Position numbers and translations under genes: made by a program. A DNA stretch of 13,712 nt, taken from an uncultured bacterium (GTDB taxonomy: Bacteria > Patescibacteriota > Minisyncoccia > Phycocordibacterales > PALSA-1337). This document shows, piece by piece, positions 1 to 7,071 of this stretch. Below the pieces are notes generated by a model that was not told the origin of the DNA, did not search any database, and saw only the letters and a list, made by a program, of their open reading frames with translations. Each line of letters opens with the position of its first letter. Within the stretch, counting starts at the first letter, position 1. Location: NCBI GenBank assembly GCA_903870235.1, contig CAIQCA010000067.1, positions 1 through 13,712 of the forward strand, in the 5' to 3' direction.

Positions 1-4
1 TCGT

Positions 5-538
5 TCATTCCCTTATCTCCATTAACAATTTTCCCAGATTGTTTTCGCCTTCACCTTTTTCACTGGCTACAGTCTTATGCACTCCCCAAAAAGTATCCTT
101 CCAATAGTTCGTCTCCTCCAGATACTTACTACCGGTTTCCATAAGTTTTGCAAAAATTTCTGGATTCAAAGTCCTATCAAATTTCTGAAGTAAAAGCTTT
201 CTCATGACCTCTAGTTTTATACTATTCCACTCCAGGGATGTGTAGGCATCTCCCGGATGTTCCCTAACATAGTAAATAGCCTCTTTGGGAGTACATGTCT
301 TGAAATAAGTTCTTGATTCTTTTTTGAATTTAGCGGCCTGATAGGCATTTTCAGAAAAACCATACTCTTCTCCGTCTAGAAATACTTTGGCCGGCCAGAA
401 ATTACTTAGAAATCTGTATTCACCAAAAAATCCTTTTATTTCAGTCTCACTGTGAGTAGCGATCTCCTTCCATTGACCCTTCTCAAAAGGCGTACCTGGT
501 TTGAGACCCTGTTCATCAAAAATAATTTTTTCTGCCAT
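5..538 (-). CDS. NADAR-family protein (YbiA-like N-glycosidase fold)
   Basis: The 177-aa product matches the NADAR family. YbiA-type members cleave N-glycosidic bonds in damaged riboflavin intermediates, and other members act on ADP-ribose-type substrates. Visible motifs are FFGEYRFLSNFWPA (37-50), SENAYQAAK (62-70, with the family's conserved Glu at 63), a Lys-Phe pair at 119-120 in the helical core, DTFWG (148-152) and the C-terminal GENNLGKLLM (164-173). About 35 residues precede the usual start of the domain. The stop lies at the window edge. There is no SD: an extended -10 (TGATATACT) ends only 6 nt before the ATG, suggesting a leaderless mRNA. The family assignment is firm; the substrate is not known. 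Confidence 0.88.
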   Translation of the reverse strand: MAEKIIFDEQGLKPGTPFEKGQWKEIATHSETEIKGFFGEYRFLSNFWPAKVFLDGEEYGFSENAYQAAKFKKESRTYFKTCTPKEAIYYVREHPGDAYTSLEWNSIKLEVMRKLLLQKFDRTLNPEIFAKLMETGSKYLEETNYWKDTFWGVHKTVASEKGEGENNLGKLLMEIRE

Positions 539-544
539 GTTTCC

Positions 545-573
545 AGTATATCAAACACCAGTTAAATTGTTAC
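545..573 (-). promoter_or_regulatory. Extended -10 promoter, leaderless, for the NADAR gene
   Basis: On the minus strand TGA-TATACT (553 to 545) is followed by 6 nt and then the ATG at 538, so the predicted transcription start falls on or next to the start codon. A weak -35 (GTAACA, 573-568) sits 17 nt upstream. The layout is shared by four other genes here. Confidence 0.6.
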
Positions 574-610
574 ATGAGTGATTCTGAGCTATTAAGCCAT
601 CACAGATATA

Positions 611-639
611 TTGACATTCAATAAAAATTATGATACTGT
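611..639 (+). promoter_or_regulatory. Promoter TTGACA-N17-TACTGT for the orphan gene at 680
   Basis: A perfect -35 TTGACA (611-616) lies exactly 17 nt before TACTGT (634-639), which is preceded by TGA (631-633). An inverted repeat ACTGT-N5-ACAGT (635-649) overlaps the -10 and predicted start and could be an operator. Leader length would be about 35 nt. Confidence 0.6.
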
Positions 640-679
640 CTCCAACAGTAAAGAACCATTTAAACATAAGGAGACGAGT

Positions 680-1162
680 ATGATAGACGTAATCCAACGT
701 CGGTTAAATGCTCGCTACTATGGAGCATTGGTAAGACCTACGACGGACATAAGTGTCCACGTAAGGTTGAAAAAACCATACGGAACAGAAGAGCCAATCG
801 AGAAGTGGAAAAAACGTGTAGAGGAAAGTTTCCACGCATTGGGACAAGTCCCTTGCCAAGGAATAATCAAGGTTAAGGTCCAGTCACCACTGTGGAATAT
901 GACTGAAGGTGCACTCACTATCTTCGATGATCAGACGGTTCACAGTATCCAACCGTTGATCTTCGAGATATACAACGCCATTAGCGGGTTCCACCTCTGT
1001 ACCAAGCCTTTCGATGCGTACATCGTGGCGACCGTGGTAATTCAGAGCGTATTCCTAGAACGGGAATCCGTATCTGTCCCATTCGCAACCTTGGACACCG
1101 AACTACATGTGGCCCCGACACGTTTTCTGAAAGTGACGGTACCGTCACCGATGATGAACTGA
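680..1162 (+). CDS. Hypothetical protein, 160 aa, soluble
   Basis: The family is not recognised. I place the start at ATG 680 rather than an in-frame ATG at 611, because AAGGAG (667-672) sits 7 nt upstream of 680 and because 611 falls inside a promoter -35 box. The product has no signal peptide or membrane segment. It looks like a mixed alpha/beta protein with a basic first half (several KKP/KWKK stretches, residues 30-45) and alternating hydrophobic strands in the second half. It is a self-contained unit: promoter at 611, SD, one gene and a terminator 8 nt after the stop. It converges with the operon ending at 1266. Confidence 0.7.
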   Translation: MIDVIQRRLNARYYGALVRPTTDISVHVRLKKPYGTEEPIEKWKKRVEESFHALGQVPCQGIIKVKVQSPLWNMTEGALTIFDDQTVHSIQPLIFEIYNAISGFHLCTKPFDAYIVATVVIQSVFLERESVSVPFATLDTELHVAPTRFLKVTVPSPMMN

Positions 1163-1168
1163 TGACAG

Positions 1169-1198
1169 ACTGAACCTGAGATACGGTTCAGTTTTTTG
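1169..1198 (+). terminator. Intrinsic terminator after the orphan gene at 680
   Basis: CTGAACC (1170-1176) pairs with GGTTCAG (1185-1191) around an 8-nt loop, followed by six T (1192-1197) and then GTT. It lies 8 nt past the stop codon. Confidence 0.88.
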
Positions 1199-1218
1199 TT
1201 ATCATAATAAATTTATAA

Positions 1219-1253
1219 ACAAAAAAGGAGAGAAGCCGAAGGCCTCTCTCCTT
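1219..1253 (-). terminator. Intrinsic terminator of the ATPase operon
   Basis: Read on the minus strand, AAGGAGAGA (1253-1245) pairs with TCTCTCCTT (1233-1225), with an inner GCC/GGC pairing around a three-base loop, and runs into a T-run and GTTTAT. It lies 12 nt after the stop at 1266. Its tail faces that of the plus-strand terminator across an AT-rich spacer. Confidence 0.88.
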
Positions 1254-1265
1254 AACTTTCCACCA

Positions 1266-1667
1266 TTACCGACGGCCAATACGAGCTGCTGGGTGAGGAG
1301 TCAAAATTTCTTCCTCAGTAGGCCCAGTCGGCGATGTAGTCTCCAATTCACCATCCTCATGGAATGGATTCAGCTTGGTGATAAGCCCGCTTATAATCGC
1401 GGATATAGCCACCAAGATAAATGCCGAGACGAGGAGATCGATCGGCCACCATTTTGCCACAACTACTGGCTGATATATGGCGACCATTACAAAGGAGACC
1501 CAATGACTCATGCAGTAATGACACGACGCCAATTTGCCGAGCCACCGACTTTGACTTCTCACCCAAGTTCGCATTGAAGCGAACAACTGGGACTTGGTCA
1601 AAGTAACTGATATTGCGGATACTGCGGACGCAAGAGCGACGAGCTGATACGGTTGAATAGTATTCAT
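1266..1667 (-). CDS. Small membrane protein with CxxC motif, DUF1360-like
   Basis: This 133-aa protein is a likely integral membrane protein: hydrophobic segments lie near residues 7-24, 55-72 and 75-97. Between the first two is a basic loop (RTWVRSQSRW, 33-42) leading into SCHYCMSHWVSF, with a CxxC pair at C49/C52. This layout resembles DUF1360-type small membrane proteins (CPxCxxxWV pattern), whose role is unknown. The C-terminal 30 residues are polar and Pro/Glu-rich. It is the last gene of the ATPase operon: its SD (AAGGAGA, 1681-1675) overlaps the stop codon of the preceding gene, implying translational coupling, and a terminator follows. The membrane topology is supported by hydropathy only; the family call is tentative. 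Confidence 0.65.
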   Translation of the reverse strand: MNTIQPYQLVALASAVSAISVTLTKSQLFASMRTWVRSQSRWLGKLASCHYCMSHWVSFVMVAIYQPVVVAKWWPIDLLVSAFILVAISAIISGLITKLNPFHEDGELETTSPTGPTEEEILTPHPAARIGRR

Positions 1668-1679
1668 CGGTTTATCTCC

Positions 1680-1928
1680 TTAGCAACCGCATCTCCGTAA
1701 GGCAACAGGTGATGTCACCGCTACTGCCCTTACTTCTCTTTCTTCCTTGTCGATCTTCTTTCTAATCTGCTTATCGACAGCGTCAGCGGCAACCAGTGCC
1801 CTTTCAATCTCCCCGATCGGATCCTTATCCAATGGGGCCTGGCCCTTAGTTTCCAGAACCTCCACCGATGGAACACTCCCGCCAGGATTTGGCTTGGGCT
1901 TCTTCTTACGAGACATGTCTTGTAACAT
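1680..1928 (-). CDS. Small charged protein coupled to the AAA ATPase
   Basis: This is an 82-aa protein of unknown family. Residues 6-35 are basic and Pro/Gly-rich (SRKKKPKPNPGG), likely disordered. Residues about 38-67 form a strongly charged amphipathic helix of heptad-like character (IGEIERALVAADAVDKQIRK), and the chain ends in RRCGC with Cys80 and Cys82. The start is uncertain: AAGGAGG (1938-1932) is only 3 nt from ATG 1928 but 15 nt from the next in-frame ATG at 1916 (MSRKKK), so neither has ideal spacing. The SD overlaps the stop of the ATPase gene, so the two are translationally coupled. A partner, adaptor or substrate role for the ATPase is inference from position. Pup and UBact tags end in a GG-x tail, which this lacks. 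Confidence 0.7.
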   Translation of the reverse strand: MLQDMSRKKKPKPNPGGSVPSVEVLETKGQAPLDKDPIGEIERALVAADAVDKQIRKKIDKEEREVRAVAVTSPVALRRCGC

Positions 1929-1936
1929 ATTCCTCC

Positions 1937-3700
1937 TTAATTTGACTGCCGGAGCTTAATAATCTTGACTGGACCATCGGAGAAGCCCACGAGCTCTCTG
2001 ATCTCATCTTCGTGGTCAAGAATACGGTTTTCTTTTTCGATCCTGTTAACTGCTTCGACAAGATCTTCCTTACTGATACCTCGTGGTTCAGTGCCGCCTT
2101 GGAGGCTGTGTTGCAAGGCAATTGACGTCGCTCGTTCAACACAGCTGACCGCCATGGCTCCGTTTATGATGTGGCTCAAGTTGAGATTACAAACTCCACG
2201 CTTTGTGGTTATCTCATAGAGCACACGACGAGGTGAAAACAACTCGCCACTTACGAACTCAGCCAACTCTTCACAAGTACTGCCGTTGTAAAGCGGCACT
2301 TTCTTGAGGTGGAGCGTGATTATCTTGGCGGTATTTTCGGCATTGGGCCGATTGACCAAGATCTTCCGATCAACACGATTGTCACGGGTAACGGCTGGAT
2401 CAAGGATGTCTGGCCGGTTGGTCGCTAAGATGACCAAGGCACCAGATTCCTCAAGCCCATCCATTTCCGTAAGAAACATGGGGACGATCGTTCGTTCGAT
2501 ATCCGAGCTTATCCCTGAACCGCGTTTGGCCATGATAGCGTCGGCCTCATCGATGAATATGACAGCGGGATAGCCGAACTTCAGCTTATGTTCCCGAGCC
2601 GTAGCAAAGATTTGACGAATCGCTGCTTCCGCAACCCCAACGAACCGATCAAGCACTTCAGGTCCTTTGACATACATGAACCCGCTTGAATTCGTATCAT
2701 TGTTATAAATACGTGCAAGCGCAGTCGCCGTTGCTTTGCCGATCAGCGTCTTACCGCAACCGGCCGGACCAGCCAGCAAGATACCTTTGACAGGTTTCTT
2801 GCCATAGAACTTGAACAGATCTGGATGAGTATGCGGTAACTCAACAGCCTCGATCATTTCCCGCTTGGCTTCTTCCAAGCCACCGATATCATCCCAGGTG
2901 ACCTTGGTCTCGTTCGTAAAATTGAAACGAGAATCTTCTTTGCCAAGATTACGCAGAACGATCGTCTGAGTATTGTCGACCACGACTCGATCACCCTTCT
3001 CCAGTGTTGCACTATACTTGCCACTGAATACTGCTTTCACCGATGAGTCAATGTCGACTTCGACGAAAGTTTCATCGATAACACGACGAACGTGGCAGAT
3101 AATCCCGTTTGGTTGGGCTGCCGTGACCTTGACGATTTGCATCGTCTGAGTGATGAGACAAACACAATCACCAGAAGAGATCACGGCCCCAGTGGGCAGT
3201 GATACCTCCATGAAGCGTTCATCTACAAGAATGATCGCTGTTGCTTCCTTGACCGTTCCGTCGTCTTTCTTCTTCAAGAGAATAAAAAACTCGGCAATGT
3301 CAGATACCGACGCAAGGATGACTTTGTCACCATCAAGTTGAATGATGGCATCTTGGTCTTCGGTAAACCCAGCGACCTCAAAATGCTTGGCTTCATTCAA
3401 TGCCGCAATCTGAACGTTGGTGATATTCTTCCGCAACAACCTGTCGCCGATACGATATTCACCAAAAGTGATAATCCTTGGATCTGCAATCACTTCCGAC
3501 AAATTTACATCGGTAAACCTTTTTCCCGATCCCAGCTTAGGCTGATTGGACACCGAAATAACGATCGCGTGCACAAACGGCGGACTGGTAAACTGCTCGA
3601 GCGTTTGCTTCTGTTGCATGATGGTCGTCTTTGCCTTCTCCAACGAAGCGCGCAAAGCCCGAACCTGAGCCTGTATTTCTCTATCTTCATCTGCATCCAT
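1937..3700 (-). CDS. ARC/Mpa-like AAA ATPase (coiled coil, OB-like region, AAA)
   Basis: The 587-aa product has the layout of the proteasomal-ATPase-like ARC/Mpa group: an N-terminal coiled coil (about 1-38), a beta-rich OB-like region (about 42-250) and one AAA module (about 265-500) with a helical C-terminal subdomain. Visible motifs are DIGG (271-274), Walker A GPAGCGKT (311-318), aromatic pore loop RFVG (352-355), Walker B VIFIDE (380-385), sensor-1 Asn428 in ATNRPD, and basic residues in DNRVDR (440-445) where arginine fingers fall. Length fits the family (about 590-610). It should form a hexamer that unfolds protein. The C-terminus (KLRQSN) lacks the GQYL tail by which Mpa docks on the 20S proteasome, so partner and substrate are open. 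ATG 3700 has AAGGAGG 7 nt upstream. It leads a three-gene operon. Confidence 0.88.
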   Translation of the reverse strand: MDADEDREIQAQVRALRASLEKAKTTIMQQKQTLEQFTSPPFVHAIVISVSNQPKLGSGKRFTDVNLSEVIADPRIITFGEYRIGDRLLRKNITNVQIAALNEAKHFEVAGFTEDQDAIIQLDGDKVILASVSDIAEFFILLKKKDDGTVKEATAIILVDERFMEVSLPTGAVISSGDCVCLITQTMQIVKVTAAQPNGIICHVRRVIDETFVEVDIDSSVKAVFSGKYSATLEKGDRVVVDNTQTIVLRNLGKEDSRFNFTNETKVTWDDIGGLEEAKREMIEAVELPHTHPDLFKFYGKKPVKGILLAGPAGCGKTLIGKATATALARIYNNDTNSSGFMYVKGPEVLDRFVGVAEAAIRQIFATAREHKLKFGYPAVIFIDEADAIMAKRGSGISSDIERTIVPMFLTEMDGLEESGALVILATNRPDILDPAVTRDNRVDRKILVNRPNAENTAKIITLHLKKVPLYNGSTCEELAEFVSGELFSPRRVLYEITTKRGVCNLNLSHIINGAMAVSCVERATSIALQHSLQGGTEPRGISKEDLVEAVNRIEKENRILDHEDEIRELVGFSDGPVKIIKLRQSN

Positions 3701-3735
3701 GGCACTTCCTCCTTTGTTTTAGTGATGGATTTCAA

Positions 3736-3782
3736 GGAACTAGCGGCTAGTTTAGCCACTTTTGCGTCCCTTCTTAGGACAA
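3736..3782 (-). promoter_or_regulatory. Structured 5' leader of the ATPase operon
   Basis: The approximately 90-nt leader contains two mutually exclusive hairpins on the minus strand: GTGGCTA/TAGCCGC with an AAC loop, or AACTAG/CTAGTT with a CCG loop (3738-3752). A third small hairpin, GTCC/GGAC, lies further upstream near 3780. No T-run follows, so this is not an ordinary terminator. It could be an operator or an RNA switch, or simply chance. Confidence 0.35.
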
Positions 3783-3796
3783 AATAATCTAATTGC

Positions 3797-3825
3797 AAAC
3801 TACTATACAAAACAACTTTCGTCAA
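3797..3825 (-). promoter_or_regulatory. Promoter TTGACG-N17-TAGTTT for the ATPase operon
   Basis: TTGACG (3825-3820) begins immediately after the IMPDH stop codon and is exactly 17 nt from TAGTTT (3802-3797). The -10 is weak alone, but the pattern matches the other class B promoters here. An alternative -10, TATAGT, lies at 3807-3802 but only 12 nt from the -35. Confidence 0.45.
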
Positions 3826-4884
3826 TTAACTCAGCATATCCAATCCCACCAAACTGTGCGGCTTACTTTCTTGCATTGAAGCTGGAGTAATCCTTATAAA
3901 CTGGGCTTTATTCTGAAACTCCTGCAAATTTTTGGCACCGACATAGCCCATGGCCACCTGAATACCAGAAGCTAACTCATCGACTATATCTCCGACCAAG
4001 CCCTTATATGGAACAAGCCCTTCAACTCCTTCTGGAACAATCTTCCTGCCTTTCACCAAATATCGGTCAGACGAATTTTTTTCTTCGAGAACAACCCGTG
4101 AGCCCATACCCCGATATTCTTTGTAATTTTTTCCTTTATGTTTAACCAACTTACCTGGGGCTTCTTCTGTGCCAGCAAATATATTTCCAAGCATCACGCA
4201 ATCTGCTCCAGCTGCCAGAGCTTTTGCTATATCTCCAGACGTACGCATGCCACCATCGGCAATCACTTTCATTCCTAGTTTGTGAGCAGCACTCGCTACT
4301 TCGATAACAGCCGATAATTGTGGCACACCAACACCAGAAACTATTCTCGTCGTACATATGGAACCGGGACCAACTCCTACTTTCACAGCGGCGGCGATCC
4401 CCCACAAATCTTGAACAGCTTCTTTGGTAGCGATGTTTCCTACTATGAGCGGTAGTTTTCCAATTTTATTTTTAATGATGCGTGCTGAAGATATAACCTT
4501 AGCATTGTGCCCGTGAGCGCAATCTATAACCAATACATCTATTCTAGCTTTCTTGAGAGCAAGCGCTCTCTTCTCATCAAATGGTCCGCATGCGGCACCA
4601 ACAAGCGCGCCTTTCTTTTTGACTACTTGAACCATATATACCTGACGATCGATTGTACAGTTACGATGAATGATCCCTAATCCACCAGCCTTATGCAAAG
4701 CAACCGCCATAGAACTTTCTGTAACTCGGTCCATCGCCGCCGATAAAAATGGCCTAGATAATTCCAAGCCCTTAACGCAAACCGCGCGAAGATTTGCTTC
4801 GCGCGGCTCTATTGAACTTCTGTTTGGACGAATCAGTACATCGTCGAAGGTAAATGAGAAATTTGGAATAATCTTCCTTGCCAT
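3826..4884 (-). CDS. guaB: IMP dehydrogenase lacking the CBS (Bateman) domain
   Basis: It oxidises IMP to XMP with NAD+, the committed step of GMP synthesis. The 352-aa protein is the catalytic barrel alone: N-terminal [10 protein letters not shown] (11-20), SAAMDRVTE (48-56), phosphate loop and catalytic Cys177 in [11 protein letters not shown] (170-180), [10 protein letters not shown] (210-219), and the mobile flap with Arg274-Tyr275 in SSDRY followed by [12 protein letters not shown] (284-295). The Arg-Tyr pair and long flap favour IMPDH over GMP reductase. Usual IMPDHs are near 490 aa. The roughly 120-residue nucleotide-sensing CBS pair is missing between about residues 85 and 92, where the barrel runs straight through ([12 protein letters not shown]). 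There is no SD; an extended -10 lies 5 nt before the ATG and 25 nt separate it from the S9 peptidase gene. No terminator is seen after the stop. Confidence 0.92.
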   Translation of the reverse strand: MARKIIPNFSFTFDDVLIRPNRSSIEPREANLRAVCVKGLELSRPFLSAAMDRVTESSMAVALHKAGGLGIIHRNCTIDRQVYMVQVVKKKGALVGAACGPFDEKRALALKKARIDVLVIDCAHGHNAKVISSARIIKNKIGKLPLIVGNIATKEAVQDLWGIAAAVKVGVGPGSICTTRIVSGVGVPQLSAVIEVASAAHKLGMKVIADGGMRTSGDIAKALAAGADCVMLGNIFAGTEEAPGKLVKHKGKNYKEYRGMGSRVVLEEKNSSDRYLVKGRKIVPEGVEGLVPYKGLVGDIVDELASGIQVAMGYVGAKNLQEFQNKAQFIRITPASMQESKPHSLVGLDMLS

Positions 4885-4889
4885 GATTC

Positions 4890-4898
4890 ATAATAACA
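4890..4898 (-). promoter_or_regulatory. Extended -10 promoter, leaderless, for the IMPDH gene
   Basis: TGT-TATTAT (4898-4890) is followed by 5 nt and the ATG at 4884. The -35 is poor (TTGCGT at about 16 nt). It lies within the 25-nt gap after the S9 peptidase gene, so IMPDH may be transcribed both from here and by readthrough. Confidence 0.45.
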
Positions 4899-4909
4899 TT
4901 TGTCCAAAG

Positions 4910-6709
4910 TTACGCAAATGCCTCTTCTAGGAATTTGACCACTTTCGGATAAGCATCGAGTCTGTTCTTCAGCTTCGCCAAACCATGGCCTTCATCTTTG
5001 TACACAAGAAGCTCTACTTTCCTACCAAGCGCAGTAAGCTTTTCATGCATTTGTTCAGCTTCATTCAATGGCACTCTTGGGTCATTGGCACCATGTATGA
5101 TAAACAACGGAGCCTTCACATTCTCAATCTTGTTGATCGGCGAGATAGATCTAAGCAAATCCATATGTTTATCGAGATAGCCATATTCAGCTTCTCTAAG
5201 TGACCTTCTATATGAAGCTGTATTTTCTAGAAACGTAACCAAGTTTGCCATACCGACAATATCAACTCCTGCAACCCAAAGATCAGGATAAAAAGCGAGA
5301 CCGGCAAGCGTCATATATCCTCCATAACTTCCTCCCATGAGTGCAACTTTATTTTGATCCAACTGAGGAATAGTTTTTATATGTTCATGAAGTGAGGCAA
5401 GATCATGTACAGAGTCCATACGCTTCTCTATATCATCTAGTGCCAGATATTTCTTACCATATCCAGCACTTCCTCTAACATTTGGAGCTATAACGGCATA
5501 ACCTTGGTATACAAAATATTGAGTCAATGAGGCAAACGACGGTTGATATTGAGATTCCGGACCGCCATGAATATTTATTATTACCGGTATCTTTTTGCCG
5601 GCGGAGATCACTTTCGGCATATATAAAAATGCTGGCACCTGTAACCCATCAAAAGACGTGAATCGAAATAGTTTTGGCTCTACCAATTCTTCCGGAGGTA
5701 CACCCTGAGAACTATTGGTCAATTGCCAACATTGTTGATCGTTCAATGAATATATCCAAACATCTGTAGTGCGGAGAGAGTCTCCGACACTCATAGCTAG
5801 ATACTTGGAATCTTTCGAAAACCTGGCAGAATATACCAAACCCGTTTTGGGTAAGGCGGTTAAATTCACTTCCTCCATAGAACCTATCTTCATGAGTCTT
5901 AGTTTCCAGTAGCCATCTTCATTGATAATCGTAGACAATAAGCTGCCATCATGCGAGACAACAGCTGAATCAACGTCCCAATCTGGAGTATATACGTAAG
6001 TGAATTCTCTCTTTGACATATCAAACCTATTTATACCGAGAAAATCCCGGTCTTTATTGGAGATCGTGAAAAAAGCCGACTCATCTGGTAACCACGATGT
6101 GGCACCAAAATAAGCCTGGCCTTCATGTTTAGTAATCCATTCTGCCTTATTATCATTCAAAGATATCAGATATAGATCGACATCCAAATTCGTGTGATGC
6201 TTCCTCATGCTCAAATATGTGTTCTTGGGAGAAAAGTTAATGGCATGACAAGATCCACCTTGGTCGTATACGCATTTGGTCTCACCATTTTCCATATCCA
6301 TAATATAAACATCAAAATCTTTTCCATTCCTAGAATTTTGTGAATACGAGATATATTTTCCATCTCGAGAAAATTGCCCAAAGTTATACTTCACTTTCGG
6401 ATTATCTGTGAGAGCCCTAGTCTTCTTGGTCAGAAGAGAATATAGATAAAATTGCGTCTGCTCATCTCCCCCAACAAACTTACCGAAAAGAATCTCATCT
6501 TTGATCGGAGAGAAAACAGCAAAACTAATATGGTCTTCGTATGAAGTTATCTGCTCAGCCTGACCGCCTTTGCTAGACATAACATAAAGTTGAGGCGAAC
6601 CGCTTTGATTGCTCAAATAAGCCACTTTCGAACCATCAAAACTGAATGATGAGCTGTTGGCAGATTTTACTTCAAGAAAATCTCTAATTTCGTATTTTTT
6701 ATTTGGCAT
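4910..6709 (-). CDS. S9 family (prolyl-oligopeptidase / acylaminoacyl-peptidase type) serine peptidase
   Basis: This 599-aa cytosolic-looking protein lacks a signal peptide. Residues about 1-340 form a beta-propeller of repeated blades, with recurring motifs of the SFDGSKVAYLS / FSRDGKYISYS type. Residues about 350-599 form the alpha/beta-hydrolase domain. The catalytic triad is readable: Ser461 in GGSYGGYM (459-466), Asp543 in HGANDPRVP (539-547) and His575 in DEGHG (572-576). HGGP (381-384) supplies the oxyanion region. The family cleaves short peptides, with the propeller limiting access. There is no SD. The start fits the propeller's first strand, and an inverted repeat GGTAT-TG-ATACC lies 4 nt before it. 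It follows the 94-aa orphan by 37 nt. Substrate specificity cannot be read from the sequence. Confidence 0.92.
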   Translation of the reverse strand: MPNKKYEIRDFLEVKSANSSSFSFDGSKVAYLSNQSGSPQLYVMSSKGGQAEQITSYEDHISFAVFSPIKDEILFGKFVGGDEQTQFYLYSLLTKKTRALTDNPKVKYNFGQFSRDGKYISYSQNSRNGKDFDVYIMDMENGETKCVYDQGGSCHAINFSPKNTYLSMRKHHTNLDVDLYLISLNDNKAEWITKHEGQAYFGATSWLPDESAFFTISNKDRDFLGINRFDMSKREFTYVYTPDWDVDSAVVSHDGSLLSTIINEDGYWKLRLMKIGSMEEVNLTALPKTGLVYSARFSKDSKYLAMSVGDSLRTTDVWIYSLNDQQCWQLTNSSQGVPPEELVEPKLFRFTSFDGLQVPAFLYMPKVISAGKKIPVIINIHGGPESQYQPSFASLTQYFVYQGYAVIAPNVRGSAGYGKKYLALDDIEKRMDSVHDLASLHEHIKTIPQLDQNKVALMGGSYGGYMTLAGLAFYPDLWVAGVDIVGMANLVTFLENTASYRRSLREAEYGYLDKHMDLLRSISPINKIENVKAPLFIIHGANDPRVPLNEAEQMHEKLTALGRKVELLVYKDEGHGLAKLKNRLDAYPKVVKFLEEAFA

Positions 6710-6713
6710 GTTT

Positions 6714-6725
6714 GGTATTGATACC
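6714..6725. repeat. Short inverted repeat before the S9 peptidase start
   Basis: GGTAT (6714-6718), TG, ATACC (6721-6725). It ends 4 nt from the ATG, where it could be an operator or affect translation. It is short enough to be chance. Confidence 0.3.
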
Positions 6726-6746
6726 TATTTAGACCCAAAATATGTG

Positions 6747-7031
6747 TTAGAAAGAAATGTCCTCTGATGTTATAGGTGAATGAGCTATACCCATAACCAT
6801 TCTCTGGTTGGCCTCATTTGGTTCACTCACAGAAATAGCAACCCTCGAAGGAAATCCTTTGGAAGCTATATAGTCTGCTATGGCAGCAGCAACATCTTCT
6901 CTCTTCATGGCAGCAAACTGAATACTCGCTATATGCACCTCATGTACCAATTCCTTTAGTTTCTCCTTCACCTCTCCGTTATCTTTGAAGCTGATCCAAT
7001 CAACTTGTCCGGGTGTTTCTTGTCCTTTCAT
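6747..7031 (-). CDS. Hypothetical protein, 94 aa
   Basis: The family is not recognised. The product is soluble. A Lys/Glu-rich amphipathic helix (about 20-34) is followed by a strand, a second helix (KREDVAAAIADYIASKG, 43-59), a strand pair (RVAISVSEP) and a polar tail. There is no SD; the start is preceded by a strongly AT-rich stretch (7032-7071) with several TTTATAA-like elements, so a local promoter cannot be fixed. It sits between the hydrolase gene (40 nt upstream) and the S9 peptidase gene (37 nt downstream) on the same strand and may be co-transcribed with both. Reading frame, compactness and gene order support it as real. Confidence 0.6.
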   Translation of the reverse strand: MKGQETPGQVDWISFKDNGEVKEKLKELVHEVHIASIQFAAMKREDVAAAIADYIASKGFPSRVAISVSEPNEANQRMVMGIAHSPITSEDISF

Positions 7032-7071
7032 GTTTTTATAAATTATTTATAAATTTTATAGAATATATAAG

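Noticed and set aside
611-679. Longer start (ATG 611) for the plus-strand orphan
   Set aside because: It overlaps a TTGACA -35 box and lacks an SD, while ATG 680 has AAGGAG at good spacing.
1680-1928. Pup or UBact-type protein tag encoded beside the ARC-like ATPase
   Set aside because: The C-terminus is RRCGC rather than the GG-x end needed for ligation, and no PafA-like ligase gene is in the window. Kept only as a possible ATPase partner.
3826-4884. GMP reductase instead of IMP dehydrogenase
   Set aside because: The Arg-Tyr flap and the [12 protein letters not shown] segment are IMPDH features; lack of CBS domains alone does not make it a reductase.
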